DNA from: Hippasteria phrygiana
Lineage: Eukaryota; Echinodermata; Asteroidea; Valvatida; Goniasteridae
Assembly: GCA_037893225.1 (NCBI GenBank)
Contig: JAZGUH010000103.1
Location: 5,704,001 to 5,768,000, forward strand
Reading direction: 5' to 3'
Length of the DNA stretch: 64,000 bases
Shown here one piece after another: positions 25,373 through 38,020 of the stretch; position 1 is the stretch's first letter, and each line of letters starts with the position of its first letter. The translations under genes were made by a program, and so were the position numbers. The notes below the pieces were generated by a model. That model was not told the origin of the DNA. It saw nothing but the letters and a program-made list of their open reading frames with translations, and made no database searches.

Positions 25373-27246
25373 GGCTAGCCAAGAGCCCCCAACAACGCAA
25401 CTTCGGCCCCAAATGACTGCGTTTTTCGACCTGATGTTGAACGAATTTGAGCACAATCTTGATACTGTTGGAAAGCGTGACTACTCAGCAACATCCAGAC
25501 TAATCGTCAGCTCCTCAGACCCACGTCCAGCCGAATGATGGCCGAGATAAGCGAGTAAGGTTTTCCAACTGATTGTTCTGCATTCCCGCATAACTGCACA
25601 CGCTATACAATGGACTAGCCGAGACCCCACCACGCAACTTGGGCCCCAAATGACTGCGTTTTTCGACCTGATATTGAACGAATTTGAGCACAATCTTGAT
25701 ACTGTTGGAAAGCGTGACTTCTCAGCAACATCCAGACTAATCTTCAGCTCCTCAGACCCACGTTCAGCCGAATGATGGCCGAGATAAGCGAGTAAGTTTT
25801 TCCAACTGGTTGTTCTGCATTCCCGCATAACTGCACACGCTATACAATGGACTAGCCGAGAACCCCACAACGCAACTTGGGCCCCAAATGACTGCGTTTT
25901 TCGACCTGATGTTGAACGAAATTGCGCACAATCTTGATACTGTTAAAAAGAGTGACTCCTCAGCAACATCCAGACCAATCTTCAGCTCCTCAGACCCACG
26001 TTCAGCCGAATGATGGCCGAGATAAGCGAGTACGTTTTTCCAACTGATTGTTCTGCATTCCCGCATAACTGCACACGCTATACAATGGACTAGCCAAGAC
26101 CCCACCACGCAACTTGGGCCCCAAATGACTGCGTTTTTCGACCTGGTGTTGAACGAATTTGCGCACAATCTTGATACTGTTGGAAAGCGTGACTTCTCAG
26201 CAACATCCAGACTAATCTTCAGCTCCTCAGACCCACGTTCAGCCGAATGATGGCCGAGATAAGCGAGTAAGTTTTTCCAACTGATTGTTCTGCATTCCCG
26301 CATAACTGCACACGCTATACAATGGACTAGCCGAGACCCCCACAACGCAACTTGGGCCCCAAATGACTGCGTTTTTCGACCTGGTGTTGAACGAATTTGC
26401 GCACAATCTTGATACTTTTGGAAAGCGTGACTCCTCAGCAACATCCAGACCAATCTTTAGTTCCTCAGACCCACGTTCAGCCGAATGATGGCCGAGATAA
26501 GCGAGTAAGTTTTTCCAACTGATTTTTCTGCATTCCCTCATAACTGCACACGCTGTACAATGGCTAGCCAAGAGCCCCCAACAACGCAACTTCGGCCCCA
26601 AATGACTGCGTTTTTCGACCTGATGTTGAACGAATTTGAGCACAATCTTGATACTGTTGGAAAGCGTGACTCCTCAGCAACATCCAGACCAATCTTCAGC
26701 TCCTCAGACCCACGTTCAGCCGAATGATGGCCGAGATAAGCGAGTAAGTTTTTCCAACTGATTGTTCTGCATTCCCGCATAACTGCACACGCTATACAAT
26801 GGACTAGCCGAGACCCCCACAACGCAACTTGGGCCCCAAATGACTGCGTTTTTCGACCTGGTGTTGAACGAATTTGCGCACAATCTTGATACTTTTGGAA
26901 AGCGTGACTCCTCAGCAACATCCAGACCAATCTTTAGTTCCTCAGACCCACGTTCAGCCGAATGATGGCCGAGATAAGCGAGTAAGTTTTTCCAACTGAT
27001 TTTTCTGCATTCCCGCATAACTGCACACGCTATACAATGGCTAGCCAAGACCCCCACCACGCAACTTTGGCCTCAAATGACTGCGTTTTTGGACCTGATG
27101 TTAAACGAATTTGAGCACAATCTTGATACTGTTGGAAAGCGTGACTCCTCAGCAACATCCAGACCAATCTTCAGCTCCTCAGACCCACGTTCAGCCGAAT
27201 GATGGCCGAGATAAGCGAGTAAGTTTTTCCAACTGATTTTTCTGCA

Positions 27247-27261
27247 TTCCCGCTATACAAT
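27247..27261 (+). repeat. Monomer with the same 14-bp deletion, copy 2
   Basis: The junction is identical to that at 25,362, here at 27,251. The spacing of 1,889 bp is eight monomers less the deletion. It shows that the 8-mer was copied after the deletion arose. Confidence 0.95.
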
Positions 27262-29610
27262 GGCTAGCCAAGAGCCCCCAACAACGCAACTTCGGCCCCA
27301 AATTACTGCGTTTTTCGACCTGATGTTGAACGAATTTGAGCACAATCTTGATACTGTTGGAAAGCGTGACTACTCAGCAACATCCAGACTAATCGTCAGC
27401 TCCTCAGACCCACGTCCAGCCGAATGATGGCCGAGATAAGCGAGTAAGGTTTTCCAACTGATTGTTCTGCATTCCCGCATAACTGCACACGCTATACAAT
27501 GGACTAGCCGAGACCCCACCACGCAACTTGGGCCCCAAATGACTGCGTTTTTCGACCTGATATTGAACGAATTTGAGCACAATCTTGATACTGTTGGAAA
27601 GCGTGACTTCTCAGCAACATCCAGACTAATCTTCAGCTCCTCAGACCCACGTTCAGCCGAATGATGGCCGAGATAAGCGAGTAAGTTTTTCCAACTGGTT
27701 GTTCTGCATTCCCGCATAACTGCACACGCTATACAATGGACTAGCCGAGAACCCCACAACGCAACTTGGGCCCCAAATGACTGCGTTTTTCGACCTGATG
27801 TTGAACGAAATTGCGCACAATCTTGATACTGTTAAAAAGAGTGACTCCTCAGCAACATCCAGACCAATCTTCAGCTCCTCAGACCCACGTTCAGCCGAAT
27901 GATGGCCGAGATAAGCGAGTACGTTTTTCCAACTGATTGTTCTGCATTCCCGCATAACTGCACACGCTATACAATGGACTAGCCAAGACCCCACCACGCA
28001 ACTTGGGCCCCAAATGACTGCGTTTTTCGACCTGGTGTTGAACGAATTTGCGCACAATCTTGATACTGTTGGAAAGCGTGACTTCTCAGCAACATCCAGA
28101 CTAATCTTGAGCTCCTCAGACCCACGTTCAGCCGAATGATGGCCGAGATAAGCGAGTAAGTTTTTCCAACTGATTGTTCTGCATTCCCGCATAACTGCAC
28201 ACGCTATACAATGGACTAGCCGAGACCCCCACAACGCAACTTTGGCCTCAAATGACTGCGTTTTTCGACCTGATATTGAACGAAATTGCGCACAATCTTG
28301 ATACTGTTGGAAAGCGTGACTCCTCAGCAACATCCAGACCAATCTTCAGCTCCTCAGACCCACGTTCAGCAGAATGATGGCCGAGATAAGCGAGTACGTT
28401 TTTCCAACTGATTTTTCTGCATTCCCGCATAACTGCACACGCTATACAATGGCTAGCCAAGACCCCCCACCACGCAACTTCGGCCTCAAATGACTGCGTT
28501 TTTCGACCTGATGTTGAACGAATTTGAGCACAATCTTGATACTGTTGGAAAGCGTGACTCCTCAGCAACATCCAGACCAATCTTCAGCTCCTCAGACCCA
28601 CGTTTAGCCGAATGATGGCCGAGATAAGCGAGTAAGTTTTTCCAACTGATTTTTCTGCATTCCCGCATAACTGCACACGCTATACAATGGCTAGCCAAGA
28701 GCCCCAACAACGCAACTTCGGCCCCAAATGACTGCGTTTTTCGACCTGATGTTGAACGAATTTGAGCACAATCTTGATACTGTTGGAAAGCGTGACTACT
28801 CAGCAACATCCAGACTAATCGTCAGCTCCTCAGACCCACGTCCAGCCGAATGATGGCCGAGATAAGCGAGTAAGTTTTTCCAACTGATTGTTCTGCATTC
28901 CCGCATAACTGCACACGATATACAATGGACTAGCCGAGACCCCCACAACGCAACTTTGGCCTCAAATGACTGCGTTTTTCGACCTGATATTGAACGAAAT
29001 TGCGCACAATCTTGATACTGTTGGAAAGCGTGACTCCTCAGCAACATCCAGACCAATCTTCAGCTCCTCAGACCCACGTTCAGCAGAATGATGGCCGAGA
29101 TAAGCGAGTACGTTTTTCCAACTGATTTTTCTGCATTCCCGCATAACTGCACACGCTATACAATGGCTAGCCAAGACCCCCCACCACGCAACTTCGGCCT
29201 CAAATGACTGCGTTTTTCGACCTGATGTTGAACGAATTTGAGCACAATCTTGATACTGTTGGAAAGCGTGACTCCACAGCAACATCCAGACTAATCTTCA
29301 ACTCCTCAGACCCACGTTCAGCCGAATGATGGCCGAGATAAGCGAGTAAGTTTTTCCAACTGATTGTTCTGCATTCCCGCATAACTGCACACGCTATACA
29401 ATGGCTATCCAAGTCCCCCACCACGCAACTTTCGCCTCAAATGACTGCGTTTTTCGACCTGATGTTGAACGAATTTGAGCACAATCTTGATACTGTTGGA
29501 AAGCGTGACTCCTCAGCAACATCCAGACCAATCTTCAGCTCCTCAGACCCACGTTTAGCCGAATGATGGCCGAGATAAGCGAGTAAGTTTTTCCAACTGA
29601 TTTTTCTGCA

Positions 29611-29625
29611 TTCCCGCTATACAAT
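29611..29625 (+). repeat. Monomer with the same 14-bp deletion, copy 3
   Basis: The junction at 29,615 is identical to the others and lies 2,364 bp after copy 2. The tttttggacc monomer that precedes the other copies is missing here. Its loss therefore happened in, or after, the 4.49 kb duplication. Confidence 0.95.
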
Positions 29626-31499
29626 GGCTAGCCAAGAGCCCCCAACAACGCAACTTCGGCCCCAAATTACTGCGTTTTTCGACCTGATGTTGAACGAATT
29701 TGAGCACAATCTTGATACTGTTGGAAAGCGTGACTACTCAGCAACATCCAGACTAATCGTCAGCTCCTCAGACCCACGTCCAGCCGAATGATGGCCGAGA
29801 TAAGCGAGTAAGGTTTTCCAACTGATTGTTCTGCATTCCCGCATAACTGCACACGCTATACAATGGACTAGCCGAGACCCCACCACGCAACTTGGGCCCC
29901 AAATGACTGCGTTTTTCGACCTGATATTGAACGAATTTGAGCACAATCTTGATACTGTTGGAAAGCGTGACTTCTCAGCAACATCCAGACTAATCTTCAG
30001 CTCCTCAGACCCACGTTCAGCCGAATGATGGCCGAGATAAGCGAGTAAGTTTTTCCAACTGGTTGTTCTGCATTCCCGCATAACTGCACACGCTATACAA
30101 TGGACTAGCCGAGAACCCCACAACGCAACTTAAGCCCCAAATGACTGCGTTTTTCGACCTGATGTTGAACGAAATTGCGCACAATCTTGATACTGTTAAA
30201 AAGAGTGACTCCTCAGCAACATCCAGACCAATCTTCAGCTCCTCAGACCCACGTTCAGCCGAATGATGGCCGAGATAAGCGAGTACGTTTTTCCAACTGA
30301 TTGTTCTGCATTCCCGCATAACTGCACACGCTATACAATGGACTAGCCAAGACCCCACCACGCAACTTGGGCCCCAAATGACTGCGTTTTTCGACCTGGT
30401 GTTGAACGAATTTGCGCACAATCTTGATACTGTTGGAAAGCGTGACTTCTCAGCAACATCCAGACTAATCTTCAGCTCCTCAGACCCACGTTCAGCCGAA
30501 TGATGGCCGAGATAAGCGAGTAAGTTTTTCCAACTGATTGTTCTGCATTCCCGCATAACTGCACACGCTATACAATGGACTAGCCGAGACCCCCACAACG
30601 CAACTTGGGCCCCAAATGACTGCGTTTTTCGACCTGGTGTTGAACGAATTTGCGCACAATCTTGATACTTTTGGAAAGCGTGACTCCTCAGCAACATCCA
30701 GACCAATCTTTAGTTCCTCAGACCCACGTTCAGCCGAATGATGGCCGAGATAAGCGAGTAAGTTTTTCCAACTGATTTTTCTGCATTCCCGCATAACTGC
30801 ACACGCTGTACAATGGCTAGCCAAGAGCCCCCAACAACGCAACTTCGGCCCCAAATGACTGCGTTTTTCGACCTGATGTTGAACGAATTTGAGCACAATC
30901 TTGATACTGTTGGAAAGCGTGACTCCTCAGCAACATCCAGACCAATCTTCAGCTCCTCAGACCCACGTTCAGCCGAATGATGGCCGAGATAAGCGAGTAA
31001 GTTTTTCCAACTGATTGTTCTGCATTCCCGCATAACTGCACACGCTATACAATGGACTAGCCGAGACCCCCACAACGCAACTTGGGCCCCAAATGACTGC
31101 GTTTTTCGACCTGGTGTTGAACGAATTTGCGCACAATCTTGATACTTTTGGAAATCGTGACTCCTCAGCAACATCCAGACCAATCTTTAGTTCCTCAGAC
31201 CCACGTTCAGCCGAATGATGGCCGAGATAAGCGAGTAAGTTTTTCCAACTGATTTTTCTGCATTCCCGCATAACTGCACACGCTATACAATGGCTAGCCA
31301 AGACCCCCACCACGCAACTTTGGCCTCAAATGACTGCGTTTTTGGACCTGATGTTAAACGAATTTGAGCACAATCTTGATACTGTTGGAAAGCGTGACTC
31401 CTCAGCAACATCCAGACCAATCTTCAGCTCCTCAGACCCACGTTCAGCCGAATGATGGCCGAGATAAGCGAGTAAGTTTTTCCAACTGATTTTTCTGCA

Positions 31500-31514
31500 T
31501 TCCCGCTATACAAT
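31500..31514 (+). repeat. Monomer with the same 14-bp deletion, copy 4
   Basis: The junction at 31,504 lies 1,889 bp after copy 3. Copies 3 and 4 repeat the spacing of copies 1 and 2, as expected if the pair was duplicated as a unit of about 4.25 kb. Confidence 0.95.
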
Positions 31515-32845
31515 GGCTAGCCAAGAGCCCCCAACAACGCAACTTCGGCCCCAAATTACTGCGTTTTTCGACCTGATGTTGAACGAATTTGAGCACAATC
31601 TTGATACTGTTGGAAAGCGTGACTACTCAGCAACATCCAGACTAATCGTCAGCTCCTCAGACCCACGTCCAGCCGAATGATGGCCGAGATAAGCGAGTAA
31701 GGTTTTCCAACTGATTGTTCTGCATTCCCGCATAACTGCACACGCTATACAATGGACTAGCCGAGACCCCACCACGCAACTTGGGCCCCAAATGACTGCG
31801 TTTTTCGACCTGATATTGAACGAATTTGAGCACAATCTTGATACTGTTGGAAAGCGTGACTTCTCAGCAACATCCAGACTAATCTTCAGCTCCTCAGACC
31901 CACGTTCAGCCGAATGATGGCCGAGATAAGCGAGTAAGTTTTTCCAACTGGTTGTTCTGCATTCCCGCATAACTGCACACGCTATACAATGGACTAGCCG
32001 AGAACCCCACAACGCAACTTGGGCCCCAAATGACTGCGTTTTTCGACCTGATGTTGAACGAAATTGCGCACAATCTTGATACTGTTAAAAAGAGTGACTC
32101 CTCAGCAACATCCAGACCAATCTTCAGCTCCTCAGACCCACGTTCAGCCGAATGATGGCCGAGATAAGCGAGTACGTTTTTCCAACTGATTGTTCTGCAT
32201 TCCCGCATAACTGCACACGCTATACAATGGACTAGCCAAGACCCCACCACGCAACTTGGGCCCCAAATGACTGCGTTTTTCGACCTGGTGTTGAACGAAT
32301 TTGCGCACAATCTTGATACTGTTGGAAAGCGTGACTTCTCAGCAACATCCAGACTAATCTTGAGCTCCTCAGACCCACGTTCAGCCGAATGATGGCCGAG
32401 ATAAGCGAGTAAGTTTTTCCAACTGATTGTTCTGCATTCCCGCATAACTGCACACGCTATACAATGGACTAGCCGAGACCCCCACAACGCAACTTGGGCC
32501 CCAAATGACTGCGTTTTTCGACCTGGTGTTGAACGAATTTGCGCACAATCTTGATACTTTTGGAAAGCGTGACTCCTCAGCAACATCCAGACCAATCTTT
32601 AGTTCCTCAGACCCACGTTCAGCCGAATGATGGCCGAGATAAGCGAGTAAGTTTTTCCAACTGATTTTTCTGCATTCCCGCATAACTGCACACGCTGTAC
32701 AATGGCTAGCCAAGAGCCCCCAACAACGCAACTTCGGCCCCAAATGACTGCGTTTTTCGACCTGATGTTGAACGAATTTGAGCACAATCTTGATACTGTT
32801 GGAAAGCGTGACTCCTCAGCAACATCCAGACTAATCGTCAGCTCC

Positions 32846-35800
32846 TCAGACCCACGTAAAGCCGAATGATGGCCGAGATAAGCGAGTAAGTTTTTCCAAC
32901 TGATTGTTCTGCATTCCCGCATAACTGCACACGCTATACAATGGACTAGCCGAGACCCCCACAACGCAACTTGGGCCCCAAATGACTGCGTTTTTCGACC
33001 TGATATTGAACGAATTTGAGCACAATCTTGATACTGTTGGAAAGCGTGACTTCTCAGCAACATCCAGACTAATCTTCAGCTCCTCAGACCCACGTTCAGC
33101 CGAATGATGGCCGAGATAAGCGAGTACGTTTTTCCAACTGATTGTTCTGCATTCCCGCATAACTGCACACGCTATACAATGGACTAGCCGAGACCCCCAC
33201 AACGCAACTTGGGCCCCAAATGACTGCGTTTTTCGACCTGATGTTGAACGAAATTGCGCACAATCTTGATACTGTTAAAAAGAGTGACTCCTCAGCAACA
33301 TCCAGACCAATCTTCAGCTCCTCAGACCCACGTTCAGCCGAATGATGGCCGAGATAAGCGAGTACGTTTTTCCAACTGATTTTTCTGCATTCCCGCATAA
33401 CTGCACACGCTATACAATGGCTAGCCAAGACCCCCACCACGCAACTTTGGCCACAAATGACTGCGTTTTTCGACCTGATGTTGAACGAATTTGGGCACAA
33501 TCTTGATACTGTTAAAAAGCGTGACTCCTCAGCAACATCCAGACCAATCTTCAGCTCCTCAGACCCACGTTAAGCCGAATGATGGCCGAGATAAGCGAGT
33601 ACGTTTTTCCAACTGATTGTTCTGCATTCCCGCATAACTGCACACGCTATACAATGGACTAGCCGAGACCCCACCACGCAACTTGGGCCCCAAATGACTG
33701 CGTTTTTCGACCTGATGTTGAACGAATTTGCGCACAATCTTGATACTGTTGAAAAGAGTGACTCCTCAGCAACATCCAGACAAATCTCCAGCTCCTCAGA
33801 CCCACGTTCAGCCGAATGATGGCCGAGATAAGCGAGTACGTTTTTCCAACTGATTGTTCTGCATTCCCGCATAACTGCACACGCTATACAATGGACTAGC
33901 CGAGACCCCCACAACGCAACTTGGGCCCCAAATGACTGCGTTTTTAGACCTGATGTTGAACGAAATTGCGCACAATCTTGATACTGTTAAAAAGAGTGAC
34001 TCCTCAGCAACATCCAGACCAATCTTCAGCTCCTCAGACCCACGTTCAGCCGAATGATGGCCGAGATAAGCGAGTACGTTTTTCCAACTGATTGTTCTGC
34101 ATTCCCGCATATCTGCACACGCTATACAATGGACTAGCCAAGACCCCACCACGCAACTTGGGCCCCAAATGACTGCGTTTTTCGACCTGATGTTGAACGA
34201 ATTTGCGCACAATCTTGTTACTGTTGGAAAGCGTGACTCCTCAGCAACATCCAGACCAATCTTTAGCTCCTCAGACCCACGTTCAGCCGAATGATGGCCG
34301 AGATAAGCGAGTACGTTTTTCCAACTGATTTTTCTGCATTCCCGCATAACTGCACACGCTATACAATGGCTGGCCAAGACCCCCACCACGCAACTTTGGC
34401 CTCAAATGACTGCGTTTTTCGACCTAATGTTGAACGAATTTGAGCACAATCTTGATACTGTTGGAAAGCGTGACTCCTCAGCAACATCCAGACCAATCTT
34501 CAGCTCCTCAGACCCACGTTTAGCCGAATGATGGCCGAGATAAGCGAGTAAGTTTTTCCAACTGATTGTTCTGCATTCCCGCATAACTGCACACGCTATA
34601 CAATGGACTAGCCGAGACCCCCACAACGCAACTTGGGTCCCAAATGACTGCGTTTTTCGACCTGATATTGAACAAATTTGAGCACAATCTTGATACTGTT
34701 GGAAAGCGTGACTTCTCAGCAACATCCAGACTAATCTTCAGCTCCTCAGACCCACGTTCAGCCGAATGATGGCCGAGATAAGCGAGTACGTTTTTCCAAC
34801 TGATTGTTCTGCATTCCCGCATAACTGCACACGCTATACAATGGACTAGCCGAGACCCCCACAACGCAACTTGGGCCCCAAATGACTGCGTTTTTCGACC
34901 TGATGTTGAACGAAATTGCGCACAATCTTGATACTGTTAAAAAGAGTGACTCCTCAGCAACATCCAGACCAATCTTCAGCTCCTCAGACCCACGTTCAGC
35001 CGAATGATGGCCGAGATAAGCGAGTACGTTTTTCCAACTGATTGTTCTGCATTCCCGCATAACTGCACACGCTATACAATGGACTAGCCGAGACCCCCAC
35101 AACGCAACTTGGGCCCCAAATGACTGCGTTTTTCGACCTGATGTTGAACGAAATTGCGCACAATCTTGATACTGTTAAAAAGAGTGACTCCTCAGCAACA
35201 TCCAGACCAATCTTCAGCTCCTCAGACCCACGTTCAGCCGAATGATGGCCGAGATAAGCGAGTACTTTTTCCAACTGATTGTTCTGCATTCCCGCATAAC
35301 TGCACACGCTATACAATGGACTAGCCGAGACGCCACCACGCAACTTGGGCCCCAAATGACTGCGTTTTTCGACCTGATGTTGAACGAAATTGCGCACAAT
35401 CTTGATACTGTTAAAAAGAGTGACTCCTCAGCAACATCCAGACCAATCTTCAGCTCCTCAGACCCACGTTCAGCCGAATGATGGCCGAGATAAGCGAGTA
35501 CGTTTTTCCAACTGATTGTTCTGCATTCCCGCATAACTGCACACGCTATACAATGGACTAGCCGAGACGCCACCACGCAACTTGGGCCCCAAATGACTGC
35601 GTTTTTCGACCTGATGTTGAACGAATTTGCGCACAATCTTGATACTGTTGGAAAGCGTGACTCCTCAGCAACATCCAGACCAATCTTTAGCTCCTCAGAC
35701 CCACGTTCAGCCGAATGATGGCCGAGATAAGCGAGTACGTTTTTCCAACTGATTGTTCTGCATTCCCACATAACTGCACACGCTATACAATGGCTAGCCA

Positions 35801-38020
35801 AGACCCCCACCACGCAACTTTGGCCTCAAATGACTGCGTTTTTCGACCTGATGTTGAACGAATTTGAGCACAATCTTGATACTGTTGGAAAGCGTGACTC
35901 CTCAGCAACATCCAGACCAATCTTCAGCTCCTCAGACCCACGTTTAGCCGAATGATGGCCGAGATAAGCGAGTAAGTTTTTCCAACTGATTTTTCTGCAT
36001 TCCCGCATAACTGCACACGCTATACAATGGCTAGCCAAGAGCCCCCAACAACGCAACTTCGGCCCCAAATGACTGCGTTTTTCGACCTGATGTTGAACGA
36101 ATTTGAGCACAATCTTGATACTGTTGGAAAGCGTGACTACTCAGCAACATCCAGACTAATCGTCAGCTCCTCAGACCCACGTCCAGCCGAATGATGGCCG
36201 AGATAAGCGAGTAAGTTTTTCCAACTGATTGTTCTGCATTCCCGCATAACTGCACACGCTATACAATGGACTAGCCGAGACCCCGACAACGCAACTTTGG
36301 CCTCAAATGACTGCGTTTTTCGACCTGATATTGAACGAAATTGCGCACAATCTTGATACTGTTGGAAAGCGTGACTCCTCAGCAACATCCAGACCAATCG
36401 TCAGCTCCTCAGACCCACGTTCAGCAGAATGATGGCCGAGATAAGCGAGTAAGTTTTTCCAACTGATTGTTCTGCATTCCCGCATAACTGCACACGCTAT
36501 ACAATGGCTATCCAAGTCCCCCACCACGCAACTTTCGCCTCAAATGACTGCGTTTTTCGACCTGATGTTGAACGAATTTGAGCACAATCTTGATACTGTT
36601 GGAAAGCGTGACTCCTCAGCAACATCCAGACCAATCTTCAGCTCCTCAGACCCACGTTTAGCCGAATGATGGCCGAGATAAGCGAGTAAGTTTTTCCAAC
36701 TGATTTTTCTGCATTCCCGCATAACTGCACACGCTATACAATGGCTAGCCAAGACCCCCACCACGCAACTTTGGCCTCAAATGACTGCGTTTTTGGACCT
36801 GATGTTAAACGAATTTGAGCACAATCTTGATACTGTTGGAAAGCGTGACTCCTCAGCAACATCCAGACCAATATTCAGCTCCTCAGACCCACGTTCAGCC
36901 GAATGATGGCCGAGATAAGCGAGTAAGTTTTTCGAACTGATTTTTCTGCATTCCCGCATAAGTGCACACGCTATACAATGGCTAGCCAAGAGCCCCCAAC
37001 AACGCAACTTCGGCCCCAAATTACTGCGTTTTTCGACCTGATGTTGAACGAATTTGAGCACAATCTTGATACTGTTGGAAAGCGTGACTACTCAGCAACA
37101 TCCAGACTAATCGTCAGCTCCTCAGACCCACGTCCAGCCGAATGATGGCCGAGATAAGCGAGTAAGGTTTTCCAACTGATTGTTCTGCATTCCCGCATAA
37201 CTGCACACGCTATACAATGGAGTAGCCGAGACCCCACCACGCAACTTGGGCCCCAAATGACTGCGTTTTTCGACCTGATATTGAACGAATTTGAGCACAA
37301 TCTTGATACTGTTGGAAAGCGTGACTTCTCAGCAACATCCAGACTAATCTTCAGCTCCTCAGACCCACGTTCAGCCGAATGATGGCCGAGATAAGCGAGT
37401 AAGTTTTTCCAACTGGTTGTTCTGCATTCCCGCATAACTGCACACGCTATACAATGGACTAGCCGAGAACCCCACAACGCAACTTGGGCCCCAAATGACT
37501 GCGTTTTTCGACCTGATGTTGAACGAAATTGCGCACAATCTTGATACTGTTAAAAAGAGTGACTCCTCAGCAACATCCAGACCAATCTTCAGCTCCTCAG
37601 ACCCACGTTCAGCCGAATGATGGCCGAGATAAGCGAGTACGTTTTTCCAACTGATTGTTCTGCATTCCCGCATAACTGCACACGCTATACAATGGACTAG
37701 CCAAGACCCCACCACGCAACTTGGGCCCCAAATGACTGCGTTTTTCGACCTGGTGTTGAACGAATTTGCGCACAATCTTGATACTGTTGGAAAGCGTGAC
37801 TTCTCAGCAACATCCAGACTAATCTTCAGCTCCTCAGACCCACGTTCAGCCGAATGATGGCCGAGATAAGCGAGTAAGTTTTTCCAACTGATTGTTCTGC
37901 ATTCCCGCATAACTGCACACGCTATACAATGGCTAGCCAAGAGCCCCCAACAACGCAACTTCGGCCCCAAATGACTGCGTTTTTCGACCTGATGTTGAAC
38001 GAATTTGAGCACAATCTTGA
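32846..38020 (+). repeat. Super-unit copy S2
   Basis: S2 starts 11,357 bp after S1. The offset holds at acgtaaagccg (32,855), gaatttgggcac (33,493) and gttaagccg (33,569). It rises to 11,831 bp after about 35 kb because S2 carries two more monomers of the gttaaaaagag type (34.9-35.5 kb). It drops to 11,593 bp where a monomer near 36.3 kb is missing, then rises by exactly 14 to 11,607 bp after the site deleted in S1. S2 therefore keeps the undeleted form. Private changes include gagtactttttcc (about 35,260, one base missing). Confidence 0.8.

Larger units (their letters stand above)
21489..28230 (+). repeat. Super-unit copy S1
   Basis: This is the first full copy of a long block ordered as acgtaaagccg (21,498), gaatttgggcac (22,136), gttaagccg (22,212), caaatctccagc (22,421), cttgttactgttgg (about 22,857), gaacaaatttga (about 23,313), gacgccaccacg (about 23,735), class c (24,208), ctatccaagtcc (24,913), tttttggacc (25,199) and the module that follows. 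The same order occurs from 32,846 (S2) and 44,487 (S3). Relative to S2, S1 has the 14-bp deletion and two fewer class a monomers near 23.5 kb. Confidence 0.8.
24240..32483 (+). repeat. 4.49 kb tandem duplication (about 19 monomers, second copy one shorter)
   Basis: About 24,240-28,230 is repeated as 28,730-32,483. The offset is 4,490 bp on the left (class c at 24,208 and 28,689; gactccacagcaac near 24,782 and 29,272). It is 4,253 bp further right, because the tttttggacc monomer at 25,199 has no partner. Inside each copy lies an 8-mer repeat of 1,889 bp (25.4 against 27.3 kb; 29.6 against 31.5 kb). Linked rare variants include gatacttttggaaag and cacgctgtacaatgg (about 26,551, 30,806 and 32,693). 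The last repeat unit ends at about 28,230 and 32,483, where ctttggcctc faces cttgggcccc. Confidence 0.85.

Noticed and set aside
35242..35481. Plus-strand reading frames (also at 868-1,074, 14,915-15,097 and 47,356-47,598)
   Set aside because: Only four of 60-80 codons appear in about 270 monomers. Each depends on a private indel or base change in its monomer.
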